From contig JAUILK010000020.1 of the NCBI GenBank assembly GCA_030433275.1, forward strand, positions 1 to 57,653: a DNA stretch of 57,653 bases. Reading direction: 5' to 3'. Under the pieces are notes generated by a model. The model made no database searches, was not told where the DNA came from, and was given only the letters and a program-made list of their open reading frames with translations. Source of the stretch: Gammaproteobacteria bacterium. GTDB taxonomy: Bacteria; Pseudomonadota; Gammaproteobacteria; Nitrococcales; Nitrococcaceae. Each line of letters opens with the position of its first letter. Positions within the stretch are counted from its first letter, which is position 1. Both the position numbers and the translations under genes were made by a program. Of the stretch, positions 25,292 to 34,240 are shown piece after piece.

Positions 25292-25843
25292 TCAATCGTT
25301 CATTGCCAACGATCCCTCGTGTCGCAGCCAGCCCCCTTGTTGGTCGGGGATAAGTTCGGTGAGCTCGATCGATCGAGGCGAGATGGCAACCACGCGTCCG
25401 TAGCGTTGACCCATGTGATTGCCGTTTTGTACGCGATGAATCGTTCCGCCGGGATCGCGTATGAGCGCCCAGAACTGATCTCCGCGCCGTAAGGTGCCCA
25501 CGAATGCCAGCGAGTCCAAGGGGTATTCCTCCAGTGCCTCTTTGGGTCGGGTGGGATCCGGCCTTGGCCCGGACTGTGTGCGGTTTGCCATTTGTTCCAG
25601 TTTGCCGAAAGCCAGCGGAGCAAATGGGTCCCGCGCGACCGTCTCCGGGTAGTTGAAGGTGGCAAACGGTTCCATTTCGGGAAGCGCGGTGATGGTCCCT
25701 CCAGGTCGCTGTTTTACTTCCTGGAGGTAGCTGTGCAGGTCGCGCATGTCTTGGGAACAGCCCGCCAATAAGGCAATGATCGGCAGCATGAGGATTGTGC
25801 GCGCGTTGGCGAGCCGGTTGCGGCGGCCTAGCCATGAACTCAT
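25292..25843 (-). CDS. pilP: Type IV pilus inner-membrane lipoprotein PilP
   Basis: Lipoprotein linking the PilMNO inner-membrane complex to the PilQ secretin. The 183 residues start with a lipoprotein signal whose lipobox LLAGC places the acylated cysteine at C29. A flexible stretch follows, then the conserved ARDPFAP motif and the beta-sandwich domain near LDSLAFVGTL. The ATG at 25843 overlaps the pilO stop by four bases (ATGA), so translation is coupled. Length and gene order match PilP in Pseudomonas and Neisseria. Confidence 0.94.
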   Translation of the reverse strand: MSSWLGRRNRLANARTILMLPIIALLAGCSQDMRDLHSYLQEVKQRPGGTITALPEMEPFATFNYPETVARDPFAPLAFGKLEQMANRTQSGPRPDPTRPKEALEEYPLDSLAFVGTLRRGDQFWALIRDPGGTIHRVQNGNHMGQRYGRVVAISPRSIELTELIPDQQGGWLRHEGSLAMND

Positions 25844-26457
25844 CGGTTAGCGCCCTCTTCCAGATACCAGTAGGTTTTTGCGCTCAACGCCATGTTTAGC
25901 GGCGTGCCTTGGCTTTTATTCGGTCCGGCGCGCGCGGAGCCGTTTCGGTTGATGCTGATGTTGTGCAGGGTGACGATCCGCGGCAGATTCGCCACCGCGC
26001 TGACGAAATGGGCGAATTCTTGATAATTGCCATGAACTCGGATCGATACTGGAAGTTCGGCGTAGAATTCTTTGTGAATGGATTGGCGCGGTTTGAAAAG
26101 TTCGAACTCCAGCCCGCTTGCTAAGCCGGTTTGAGAAATATCCACTAGCAGCTTCGCCACCTCGGCCTGGCTGGGTAGCTGCCGCAGCATGGCCCCAAAA
26201 GAGGCCTCCATGTCCTTGAGCTGCTTTTGATAAGCGCCCAGGTTGGCGGCGATGCGCTGTTTGTGCTCGAATTGGTTTTTCAGCTCGGTCTCGCGCGCTC
26301 GAGCCTGCTCGAGTTGCTCCCATTGATGTTGCCAGTCGAAATACCATCCCGCCGCCAGCACCAGTGAAAATACGATGAGCATCGCTGCGAGCTTTACGGG
26401 CAGCGGCCAGCGCCCGGGTTGATTGAGATCGAGCTCACGCAACTCAGCCAGGTTCAT
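25840..26457 (-). CDS. pilO: Type IV pilus alignment protein PilO
   Basis: Bitopic inner-membrane protein that pairs with PilN. The 205 residues have a short cytoplasmic end (LDLNQPGRWPLPVK), one membrane helix about 22-42, a coiled coil about 45-85 and a ferredoxin-like periplasmic domain. ATG 26457 overlaps the pilN stop by one base (TGATG). A TTG one codon upstream is in frame but needless. It is the fourth gene from the right in pilMNOPQ order and shows the usual low sequence conservation with conserved architecture. Confidence 0.94.
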   Translation of the reverse strand: MNLAELRELDLNQPGRWPLPVKLAAMLIVFSLVLAAGWYFDWQHQWEQLEQARARETELKNQFEHKQRIAANLGAYQKQLKDMEASFGAMLRQLPSQAEVAKLLVDISQTGLASGLEFELFKPRQSIHKEFYAELPVSIRVHGNYQEFAHFVSAVANLPRIVTLHNISINRNGSARAGPNKSQGTPLNMALSAKTYWYLEEGANR

Positions 26458-27032
26458 CAACTTCCCTCCTGTGCGGCTTTGCTTGCCGCCGGGCTGGTTT
26501 GTTGCACGGCTAACGTGAAATTGCTGGTCCGAAACCCGTTGTGGTTTTTTACCTCGATGACGTTCAAGTCCGGGTCGGTTAGCCAGCGCGAACCATCGAG
26601 GTTCTCCATGTACTTGGAAACTCGGGCATTGGATTCAGCCATTCCGGTTATGGTGACGTGGCTGCCTTGCTCTTTGATGCTGTTTAAGTAGAGACCGTCG
26701 GGGAGGGTCGTTACGAACTGATGGAATAAATGCACGATCTGAGGCCGGCCTTGCTGGAGTTTCTGAATCACCTCCATTCGGGCAATCAATCGCTTCTTGG
26801 TCGCTTCGAGCTTACGGATTTTGACGATTTTTTTATCTAGCTGGGCGATTTCCGCTTTTAAGAATTGATTGCGACCGTGCTGGTAGTCGATCCGGCCATT
26901 AAGTTCGGCATGGGTAATCAGCCATACGCAGGCGCCGAGTAGCACCGAGGCCGCTAGCGTGCCGTAGAAAATACGCTCGTGCCGCTTGCGCCGCTCTTCG
27001 CGCCAGGGTAATAAATTAATGCTTATCGACAT
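26457..27032 (-). CDS. pilN: Type IV pilus assembly protein PilN
   Basis: Bitopic inner-membrane partner of PilO; its cytoplasmic N-terminus docks into PilM. The 191 residues begin with the diagnostic INLLPWREERR motif (residues 5-15), which is the PilM-binding segment. A membrane helix follows at about 22-42, then a coiled coil and a periplasmic ferredoxin-like domain. ATG 27032 lies one base after the pilM stop, with GGAG about eleven bases upstream. All features agree with PilN; no oddity is seen. Confidence 0.95.
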   Translation of the reverse strand: MSISINLLPWREERRKRHERIFYGTLAASVLLGACVWLITHAELNGRIDYQHGRNQFLKAEIAQLDKKIVKIRKLEATKKRLIARMEVIQKLQQGRPQIVHLFHQFVTTLPDGLYLNSIKEQGSHVTITGMAESNARVSKYMENLDGSRWLTDPDLNVIEVKNHNGFRTSNFTLAVQQTSPAASKAAQEGS

Positions 27033-27033
27033 C

Positions 27034-28119
27034 TCAGTGGTAACTCCTCAAGGCCAGCCCGCACGCAATCATCAGTGATGGCGCGTCTTCGGCCAGGCTC
27101 TGCGGCTGTATCTTGGAGGAGACGGCCATCCGGCCGAACGGATTCGCCACGGTGGTGGGGGCGGTGGTGTGCTCCTCGATCACCTCGGCGGCGCCGGTAA
27201 TCGCGGCGCAACCACCGGCGAGCAGTATATGATCTACGCTGTTGTGTTGGCTCGCACCGAAGAAGAACTGTAGTGATCGGGCCGCTTGTTGGGCCATGGC
27301 TTCTTTGAACGGCTCGAGGACTTCTGCTTCGTAGCCATCGGGTAGTACACCCCGGCGTTTATTGGTGTCGGCTTGCTCGTAATGCATGCCGTAGCAGCGC
27401 ATGATTTCTTCTGTGAGCTGGTGGCCCCCGAAGACTTGGTCGCGGGTATAAACGATGCGCTCGTTTTCGAACACGGTCAGCGTGGTCATGGTAGCGCCGA
27501 TATCCACTACCGCGACTGTCCTGGACTCGTCGCCGGGCAGGTCAGGGGCGATGAGCTGGAACGCCTTTTCTACGGCGTAGCTTTCGACATCGACGATTTT
27601 CGTTTTCAGGCCCGCCGCTTCGAGTGCGTCAACGCGAATGTCGACATTTTCGCTGCGCGAGGCCACCAGGAGCACTTCCACCTCTTCGGGGTTATGTGCC
27701 GATGTCCCGATTACTTGGAAATCGAGGTTGACCTCCTCCAGCGGATAAGGGATGTTCTGATCGGCTTGCAGATTGACCTGAGCCTCCATATCGTCATCGC
27801 TGAGATGGGCGGGCAGGGTCAGTGTCTTACTGATGGCCGCGGAGCTGGAAACGGCAACGGCGGCCTCCTTTATTTTCGTCTGAGCACGTTTGAGCGCGGC
27901 GCGTATACTCTCCGATACGGTTTCCAAGTTAGCGATGTTTTTCTCCACTACGGCATTTTGCGGCAGTGGTTCGATTGCATAGCTTTCTACTCGGAAGCGC
28001 TGCGCATCCAGCTGGCGCAACTCGACGAGTTTGACTGCCGTGGAGCTGATATCGATGCCGAGTAAAGGCGAGCTTTGCTTGCGAAAGAATGCGGTCACCT
28101 GTTGCGTATTGAGTCTCAT
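27034..28119 (-). CDS. pilM: Type IV pilus actin-like ATPase PilM
   Basis: Cytoplasmic actin/FtsA-like protein that binds ATP and the PilN tail. From ATG 28119 the product has 361 residues, close to the usual 354. It starts MRLNTQQV and reaches the conserved LLGIDISSTAVKLVEL phosphate-1 loop. Later come NIPYPLEEVNLDFQ, the phosphate-2 region VAVVDIGATMTTLTVF, and the adenosine loop LLAGGCAAITG. An in-frame extension to 28170 has no family similarity. It is the first gene of the pilus operon and diverges from mrcA; the 140-base gap holds both promoters. Confidence 0.95.
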   Translation of the reverse strand: MRLNTQQVTAFFRKQSSPLLGIDISSTAVKLVELRQLDAQRFRVESYAIEPLPQNAVVEKNIANLETVSESIRAALKRAQTKIKEAAVAVSSSAAISKTLTLPAHLSDDDMEAQVNLQADQNIPYPLEEVNLDFQVIGTSAHNPEEVEVLLVASRSENVDIRVDALEAAGLKTKIVDVESYAVEKAFQLIAPDLPGDESRTVAVVDIGATMTTLTVFENERIVYTRDQVFGGHQLTEEIMRCYGMHYEQADTNKRRGVLPDGYEAEVLEPFKEAMAQQAARSLQFFFGASQHNSVDHILLAGGCAAITGAAEVIEEHTTAPTTVANPFGRMAVSSKIQPQSLAEDAPSLMIACGLALRSYH

Positions 28120-28259
28120 CCCGTACCTATCCATTGCGCGCAGCGCGCTCCAAACCGATCGCGGCTGCATGGCGAATTCGTGATGTTTTCCGAGGAAATC
28201 GATGGGATGTTGCAGGTGTTATACTGGCGTTCGTTGGAGTTGCTATACCACCGCTAACG

Positions 28260-30674
28260 ATGAAACGCTTGTTGCGCATCTCGGCCTACCTCCTTGCCAG
28301 CCTGTCGTTATTGATCCTGCTAGGCTGCATTACAGCCGGAGTTGGTTATTTCGTGCTCGCGCCGAGTTTGCCTTCGGTGAAAACCCTTAAGGATGTAGAC
28401 TTCCACGAGCCATTGCGGATATTCACCGCCGATGGCGCATTAATTGCCGCCTATGGCGTGAAGAAACGCCTCCCGGTACAGTACGGCGATCTACCTCAAG
28501 ATCTGATCAACGCCGTTATCGCTGCCGAGGATCAGCGTTTTTTCAAACACCCGGGAGTAGACTACCAAGGGATTCTTCGGGCGATCTGGTACCTAGTTCG
28601 CACTGGTGAAAAAGGTCCGGGTGGCAGCACTATTACCATGCAAGTCGCCCGGAACTTTTTCCTCAGCCGAGAACGCTCCTTCATTCGGAAAGCCAAAGAG
28701 ATCCTTCTGGCGCTGAGAATCGATCGTGAGCTCAGCAAACAGGAGATCCTCGAGCTTTATCTGAACAAAATTTATCTGGGGCACCATGCTTATGGTGTAG
28801 GTGCTGCTGCCGAGATTTATTACGGTAAATCGCCGTCGGCCTTGACCGTCGCGCAGCTAGCGATGATTGCGGGTCTGCCCAAAGCACCATCGGCCTTCAA
28901 TCCCATTACCGATGAAAATCGCGCATTAATCCGACGCAGCTATGTGCTTGGCCGGATGCGCGCCATGGGTTTCCTCGACGAAGCCCGCTATCGGCAGGCC
29001 ATGGCCGCTCCCATTACAGCCAAGCTGCATGGTGCCGATTATGCGGTAGAGGCGCGCTATCTGGCGGAGATGGTGCGTGCGGTTGTGACCGAGCGGTTTG
29101 GCGAGGAAGCGGCTTATTCCAAGGGTTACCGCGTGTATACCACTGTGCAGAGCAAGCCCCAAAAAATAGCGCTGCGCGCACTGCGAAAAGCACTTTATCA
29201 ATATGATGAACGGCATGGTTACCGGGGGGCGGTAGATCATATCGCGCTTGGAAAAGCCTGGGTGCCGCCCAATTGGCGGGAGCGGCTTGCTGGTTATCCT
29301 GAGGTCGCCGATCTCCACAATGCTCTGGTGCTCGAGGTTGACAAAAGCGGCGTGAAGCTCGTCAGCGAAGGTCGGGCAGAGCCCTGGCAGCTGTCCTGGG
29401 ATGGGGTGCGCTGGGCGATCCGCAATCGCCACTCCAATCCAGACGAGCGCTTGGCGGTGGCTACTGGCGTGCTCAAGCGGGGTGATGTAATCCGCTTCCG
29501 GGCCACGGAGGCCGGACCGAGGTTGGCCGAAGTGCCCGAGGTGCAGGGCGCGCTAGTCTCCATTGCGCCTTCTGACGGGCACATTATCGCCCTCGTGGGC
29601 GGCTATGATTTCGGCCTCAGTAAATTCAACCGCGTGACCCAAGCGCAACGCCAACCAGGCTCCAGCTTCAAACCTTTTATTTATTCGGCGGCTTTGCATG
29701 CTGGCTTCACGCCGGCCACGTTGATCAATGACGCACCGGTTGTGTTCAAGGACGCGGCGTTGGAGGATACCTGGCGCCCGCAGAATTATAGCGGCCGTTT
29801 CTTCGGTCCGACGCGTCTGCGCGAGGCGCTTGTCCATTCGCGCAATCTGGTCTCGATTCGAGTTCTGCAGCAGATCGGTATCGCATCGACAATCAAATAC
29901 CTGCAACGTTTTGGTTTCAGACCTGAGCAGTTCCCACATAATTTGTCACTGGCGCTCGGTAGTGCCAACGTGACTTTATTGGAACTCGCTCGCGGCTATA
30001 CCGTTTTCGCCAACGGCGGCTTTCGAATCCGACCTCATTTCATTCAACGGATCGTCGACGACAATGGGCATGTTCTTTTCGAAGCCCATCCGGTCGTAGT
30101 CTGTTCGGAGTGTAGTGAGCCACAAAGCCGTCCGCCCACCAATGCAGCAGCCACAGTGCTCGGTAGTCGAACAGACCCGGCGCCCCGGGCGATATCGGCG
30201 GCCAACGCTTACTTGTTGACCACGATGTTGCAGGATGTGATAAATCGGGGAACGGGTCGTAAGGCTTTGGCGCTGGGTCGTTCCGACCTCGCGGGTAAGA
30301 CAGGGACCACCAACGATCAGCGAGATGCTTGGTTTTCGGGTTTTAATCCAGCTCTGGTGACCACCGCATGGGTCGGTTTCGATCGTCTGCAACCGCTGGG
30401 GCACAACGAGACGGGTGCCAAGACAGCGCTTCCTATGTGGATGGCTTATATGGAAGGTATTTTGCAGGGGGTCCCAGAGCAACCACTAGCGCAACCGCCT
30501 GGTTTAGTAACCGTGCGCATTGATTCGAGGACGGGTTTGATGACGAGATCCGACAATCCTGACGCCATGTTCGAGACTTTCCGGGCCGATAGGCTACCCG
30601 CGCGTGAACCCAAAACAGTCGACAGCGTGCCCGGCGGTGATCGAATTCCACAGTCTGTGCAGTCGCTATTTTGA
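28260..30674 (+). CDS. mrcA: Penicillin-binding protein 1A (bifunctional transglycosylase/transpeptidase)
   Basis: Class A PBP that polymerises and crosslinks peptidoglycan. The 804 residues have a short cytoplasmic end and a membrane anchor (about 12-34). A GT51 glycosyltransferase domain follows with catalytic E90 in AAEDQRFFKHPG and GGSTITMQ. A PBP1A-specific inserted OB-like domain covers about 300-420. The transpeptidase domain has SxxK at S468 (GSSFKPF), an SRN motif and KTGTTND. ATG 28260 is used; further upstream in-frame codons run into the divergent promoter region. The location opposite pilM is classical for ponA/mrcA. Confidence 0.96.
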   Translation: MKRLLRISAYLLASLSLLILLGCITAGVGYFVLAPSLPSVKTLKDVDFHEPLRIFTADGALIAAYGVKKRLPVQYGDLPQDLINAVIAAEDQRFFKHPGVDYQGILRAIWYLVRTGEKGPGGSTITMQVARNFFLSRERSFIRKAKEILLALRIDRELSKQEILELYLNKIYLGHHAYGVGAAAEIYYGKSPSALTVAQLAMIAGLPKAPSAFNPITDENRALIRRSYVLGRMRAMGFLDEARYRQAMAAPITAKLHGADYAVEARYLAEMVRAVVTERFGEEAAYSKGYRVYTTVQSKPQKIALRALRKALYQYDERHGYRGAVDHIALGKAWVPPNWRERLAGYPEVADLHNALVLEVDKSGVKLVSEGRAEPWQLSWDGVRWAIRNRHSNPDERLAVATGVLKRGDVIRFRATEAGPRLAEVPEVQGALVSIAPSDGHIIALVGGYDFGLSKFNRVTQAQRQPGSSFKPFIYSAALHAGFTPATLINDAPVVFKDAALEDTWRPQNYSGRFFGPTRLREALVHSRNLVSIRVLQQIGIASTIKYLQRFGFRPEQFPHNLSLALGSANVTLLELARGYTVFANGGFRIRPHFIQRIVDDNGHVLFEAHPVVVCSECSEPQSRPPTNAAATVLGSRTDPAPRAISAANAYLLTTMLQDVINRGTGRKALALGRSDLAGKTGTTNDQRDAWFSGFNPALVTTAWVGFDRLQPLGHNETGAKTALPMWMAYMEGILQGVPEQPLAQPPGLVTVRIDSRTGLMTRSDNPDAMFETFRADRLPAREPKTVDSVPGGDRIPQSVQSLF

Positions 30675-30690
30675 TCGACGAGGTGTGATC

Positions 30691-31308
30691 ATGCCACGCC
30701 GAGGCAACGCACGCGACAGCCGTATGCGCGAGCGCTTGATACAGCTGGCGGCTCGCCTAATGGCAGAAGAAGGAATCCGTGATTTTCATCTCGCCAAGCG
30801 CAAAGCGGCGGACCGATTAGGTGCGTCGGATACCCGAAATTTGCCACAGAACCGCGAAATCCAGGCTGCTTTGACCGATTATCAGCGGCTTTTTGGTGGT
30901 GCGGCTCAGGCGTGTCAGTTGCGTCGCTTGAGGGGGATGGCGCTGGAAGCTATGGAGTTTTTCGCGCGTTTCCACCCCCGTTTAGTCGGCTCGGTGTTGG
31001 AGGGCACGGCGGATGCTCATTCCGATATCAACCTTCATGTCTTCGCTGACACACCGGAAGAGATCGCCTTGTTTCTCATGGAGCAGCATATCCCTTTTGA
31101 GGAGAATTGGCGCCGCCTTCGTTTCAACGGGTCGGACGAATACGTGTTTCTGCCAGTCTACCGCTTCGTAGCCGACGATACGCGAATTGATCTTACCGTG
31201 TTCGGTCACCTGGGATTGCGGCAATCCCCGCGTAGCTATACGGACGGCCAACCCATGCGACGGGCCAATCGAGCCGCTGTACGTCGACTACTGCAAGAGC
31301 CGCGCTAA
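30691..31308 (+). CDS. Nucleotidyltransferase-fold protein with degenerate active site
   Basis: A 205-residue protein. The N-terminal third is basic and helical (ARLMAEEGIRDFHLAKRKAADRLG); the centre has GSVLEGTADAHSDINLHVF, which resembles the Gly-Ser helix and DxD strand of the polymerase-beta nucleotidyltransferase fold. The second metal-binding residue is Asn (D112-I-N114), while a later acidic DTRIDLTVF (D167) occupies the third position. Catalysis is therefore doubtful. Homologues with the same N-terminus are common as hypothetical proteins in gammaproteobacteria. Start ATG 30691 follows a GAGGTG. It begins 17 bases after mrcA, so a link to the cell envelope is possible but not shown. 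Confidence 0.7.
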   Translation: MPRRGNARDSRMRERLIQLAARLMAEEGIRDFHLAKRKAADRLGASDTRNLPQNREIQAALTDYQRLFGGAAQACQLRRLRGMALEAMEFFARFHPRLVGSVLEGTADAHSDINLHVFADTPEEIALFLMEQHIPFEENWRRLRFNGSDEYVFLPVYRFVADDTRIDLTVFGHLGLRQSPRSYTDGQPMRRANRAAVRRLLQEPR

Positions 31309-31399
31309 TCAAGCACTCTAACACCGTGGTGTCGAGGCCAACGCCTCGTTTCAACGAGGGGCGCCGGAAGGGGCGGGGTGGGTAAACATCCTGGAATGA

Positions 31400-32701
31400 T
31401 CAGTCCGAGCGCCGATGCAGTGGCACATAGTCACGCTTGCTCGGTCCAGCATAAAGCTGGCGTGGACGACCGATGCGCTGTTCGGGGTCGGTAACCAACT
31501 CCATCCATTGAGCGAGCCACCCCGGGGTACGGCCGATTGCAAACATTACGGTGAAAAATTCGGTCGGGATACCCAGCGCTCGGTAGATGATGCCCGAATA
31601 GAAATCAACATTGGGATAGAGCTTGCGTTCGACGAAATAATCATCTGCTAGGGCGATTTCCTCGAGCCGCATTGCCAATTCGAGCTGCGGGTCATTGTAG
31701 ATGCCCAGTTCGTCTAGCACCTCATGGCACGTTTTTCGGATGATATTGGCGCGGGGGTCATAGTGTTTGTAGACTCGATGTCCAAACCCCATCAGCCGGA
31801 ATGGATCATCCTTGTCTTTGGCTTTGTCGATGTAGCTGGGCACCTGCTTTACGTCGCCGATCTCCTCAAGCATGTTCAGAACGGCCTCGTTGGCTCCGCC
31901 GTGGGCAGGCCCCCAGAGGGCCGCACAACCGGCCGCGACGGCGGCGAACGGATTTGTTCCCGTGCTGCCGGTGAGACGGATGGTGGAAGCGCTGGCATTT
32001 TGCTCGTGGTCGGCGTGTAGGATCAGCAGTTGGTCTAGGGCGCGTTCTGCCACCGGGTTGATCTCGAATTCTTCGGAAGGCCGAGAGAAGAGCATGTTGA
32101 GGAGATTGCCGCAGTAGCTCAGGCGATTTTGTGGATAGACGAACGGCTCGCCCAGCATGTGTTTGAAGGCCGCGGCGGAGATGGTCGGCATTTTGGCGAA
32201 AATTCGGTAGGCGCAAAGGATCCGGTTGTGTGGATCGCTGACATCGACGGTATCGTGGTAAAAGGCCGATAGAGAGCCGACCACCCCCGTTAGCATCGCC
32301 ATTGGATGGGCATTGTAGTGAAAGCCGTTGAAAAAGTTCTTCAAGCTCTCGTTGACCATCGTGTGGTGGGTTATCGTGCGGTTGAATGCACTCAACTCAC
32401 GTTTGCTCGGCAATTCGCCATGCAGCAGCAGGTAAGCCACCTCGGGGAAGGAGCTCTGCTCGGCCAACTGATCGATTGGATAACCACGATACCATAGCTC
32501 GCCTTGGTCGCCGCCGATGTATGTGATCTCGCTGCGACAGCTAGCTGTGGCGGTGAATCCAGGATCGTAGGTGAAATACCCCATTTCTTTATAGAGGTCT
32601 TTGATATCAATTACAGCCGGCCCGTGTGTTGCCTCACGTATGGGGAGGTCCACGCTTTTGCCAGTGGCATTATCGGTAATCGTGACGGTTTTCTGGGACA
32701 T
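31400..32701 (-). CDS. gltA: Citrate synthase (type II, hexameric class)
   Basis: Condenses acetyl-CoA and oxaloacetate to enter the TCA cycle. The 433 residues carry the three catalytic residues H267 ([12 protein letters not shown]), H308 (GFGHRVYK) and D366 (NVDFYSG), close to E. coli H264, H305 and D362. The N-terminal beta domain (residues 1-60, including [13 protein letters not shown]) identifies the large Gram-negative, NADH-sensitive type. ATG 32701 is preceded by AGGAGAG at six bases; 40 further in-frame codons upstream have no similarity. It is monocistronic and convergent with the nucleotidyltransferase-like gene. Confidence 0.97.
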   Translation of the reverse strand: MSQKTVTITDNATGKSVDLPIREATHGPAVIDIKDLYKEMGYFTYDPGFTATASCRSEITYIGGDQGELWYRGYPIDQLAEQSSFPEVAYLLLHGELPSKRELSAFNRTITHHTMVNESLKNFFNGFHYNAHPMAMLTGVVGSLSAFYHDTVDVSDPHNRILCAYRIFAKMPTISAAAFKHMLGEPFVYPQNRLSYCGNLLNMLFSRPSEEFEINPVAERALDQLLILHADHEQNASASTIRLTGSTGTNPFAAVAAGCAALWGPAHGGANEAVLNMLEEIGDVKQVPSYIDKAKDKDDPFRLMGFGHRVYKHYDPRANIIRKTCHEVLDELGIYNDPQLELAMRLEEIALADDYFVERKLYPNVDFYSGIIYRALGIPTEFFTVMFAIGRTPGWLAQWMELVTDPEQRIGRPRQLYAGPSKRDYVPLHRRSD

Positions 32702-33308
32702 AAATTGCTCTCCTGCATAGACCTCATGCGTAGCCGGCGAGGCCTGGAGCGGCGTGCGTTTGCCATTGCCGCCGGGATCCATTGATGATCCATATCGGGC
32801 TGCTATAGATGGGCGGATCAAGCGTTAGTTGCATCAGGTTAGGGCGGTTACTGTGGTTTTTGGCCGCCATTCTCTCCCTAATAAGCCTTCTCGGTAAACG
32901 ATCAGGCCGTTTATGCGTGGTTATGCAGGTGACGGCTGAAGCTTCATGAACTCGTGGAACAGATTGCCATAATCAAGAAGAATTTACTCACTCGCAATGA
33001 TGCTCGATGCGCTTGGGGTTGATGAAGATGCATGGGCCTTCAGAATCGATTAACCGTGATCCGCTCGCCACCAGCCCATCGACAAGTTCATCCCGAGAGT
33101 AGTCGATGAGCCCGGCATGGACGGAATTTTCAGAGCATGCATAAGGAAGAGACGATGGAAGTTGTAGGGCTATCTATCCTCGTCCCTTCGAGTCGGGCCA
33201 TAATACAGTACCGTACGCCGTCGCGGCGTAGGCTGAGCGGGGCCGGGGCGGGTTTGGACCGCAGCAACAGCTTGCCGGACAGGCGTTGCGGCGGCCATTT
33301 ATTAGCGG
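32702..33308. other. Intergenic region of about 600 bases between gltA and rpmE2
   Basis: It must contain the gltA promoter near its left end, but no convincing -35/-10 pair stands out. The only protein-like stretch is a start-less frame on the minus strand described separately (32988-33173). No RNA gene, repeat or mobile element is recognisable. Base composition is more uneven than in neighbouring genes, which fits decayed sequence. Confidence 0.5.
32988..33173 (-). pseudogene. Unrecognised short coding remnant
   Basis: On the minus strand 61 codons are open, ending with TGA at 32990-32988. The C-terminal part has ordered, protein-like composition (DYSRDELVDGLVASGSRLI, then GPCIFINPKRIEHHC). 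There is no ATG or TTG in the frame and the only GTG would give about 25 residues, so this looks like the end of a decayed gene. I do not recognise the family. It could also be a chance open stretch. Confidence 0.25.
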
Positions 33309-33566
33309 CTACTTACTCTTGCCTGTGGTGCCGTAGCGCTTGCGGAACTGGTCCACGCGGCCACCGCTGCTTGCTACGCGCTGCTTGCCGGTAAAAAACG
33401 GATGGCTCTTGCTGGATACTTCAACCTTGCATAACGGGTATTCTTTGCCGTCATTCCATTTGATCGTTTCTTTTGTGCGCAGCGTGGAGCGAGTGAGGAA
33501 CACGAAGTCGGAAGAAAGATCCTGGAACACGACCGGGCGATATTCGGGATGGATGCCTTTTTTCAT
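33309..33566 (-). CDS. rpmE2: 50S ribosomal protein L31 type B
   Basis: An 85-residue L31. It starts [14 protein letters not shown], has the type B insertion [11 protein letters not shown], and contains [13 protein letters not shown] before the basic C-terminus. The zinc-binding cysteines of type A L31 are absent, so this is the zinc-independent paralogue. In many bacteria that form is induced under zinc starvation by Zur. ATG 33566 is preceded by TAGGAGG at a good distance. I see no obvious Zur box, so constitutive use as the only L31 is also possible. Confidence 0.95.
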   Translation of the reverse strand: MKKGIHPEYRPVVFQDLSSDFVFLTRSTLRTKETIKWNDGKEYPLCKVEVSSKSHPFFTGKQRVASSGGRVDQFRKRYGTTGKSK

Positions 33567-33680
33567 TGAGCTGCCTCCTAATGTTCGTTGATGAGGCCAC
33601 GGTATGCAGCCACCAGGTGCAAGGCGCGTCATCATAGACTCGGCCGGCAATGGAAGGCAACTGCCGATCAAATAGGGTGG

Positions 33681-34088
33681 CTAGGACGGCTCGGGTTCGC
33701 TCTGAGTTGGTTCACGGGATTGGTCGGTTGAGTCGGACTGATCTGGTCGACGAAAGGGAAGAATTTTTGCCGAGCGCCGCCTTTGTCGGGTATCCCGCGC
33801 CGGAGTATACGGATCTGTAAGAATCTGAATGAGCCCACTTGGCCCAGCAAAAGCATCCCACATCAGCTGTGAGAGCCTCTGGCATGCAAGCAAGGGCGTG
33901 CTCGAGCTCTGTCGTATACGATCCAGCCGCCATTGTAAGCAACGTAACCGCTGGCGTCGCCAGCCGGGTTGTGCCTTGATAAATGAATCCAACATGGCAC
34001 GCCGCCGTGCCTCGAAACCTTTCGGGTCTTGCTTAGCAAGACTCGACCACTCGTCGAAGTCAATGGCGAAGCACCGTTTGCTGTCCAT
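33681..34088 (-). CDS. DUF3135 domain-containing protein
   Basis: A 135-residue cytoplasmic protein. The first 85 residues match DUF3135: FDEWSSLAKQDPKGFEARRRAM, here given as FDEWSSLAKQDP and FEARRRAM, followed by RRQRLRCLQWRLDRIR. The last 45 residues are polar, rich in Arg, Ser, Pro and Asp, and probably disordered. The family is small, known from proteobacteria, and has no established role. I use ATG 34088, preceded by a weak GAGGG, instead of a TTG two codons upstream. It lies alone between rpmE2 and the Rof-like gene. Confidence 0.7.
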   Translation of the reverse strand: MDSKRCFAIDFDEWSSLAKQDPKGFEARRRAMLDSFIKAQPGWRRQRLRCLQWRLDRIRQSSSTPLLACQRLSQLMWDAFAGPSGLIQILTDPYTPARDTRQRRRSAKILPFRRPDQSDSTDQSREPTQSEPEPS

Positions 34089-34240
34089 GGGCAAAAGCCC
34101 TCGTAAAGATCAACCCGCCAAATCTTACCCTCCAGTATAGGCGGTATCTGCTTACAGACACTACCAATAGCGCGCCTGGTGGATAATGAAGCGCACGTTA
34201 GAATGGTCGGCGCAGTTTTAGCCAATATTCCCTGGCCCGG

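Noticed and set aside
27373-28065. Open frame of 230 codons on the plus strand
   Set aside because: Antisense to pilM, which carries all expected motifs; the frame is a shadow.
31341-31375. Hairpin between the nucleotidyltransferase-like gene and gltA
   Set aside because: Only six clean base pairs (CCTCGT/ACGAGG) and no T-run; may help termination but cannot be supported.
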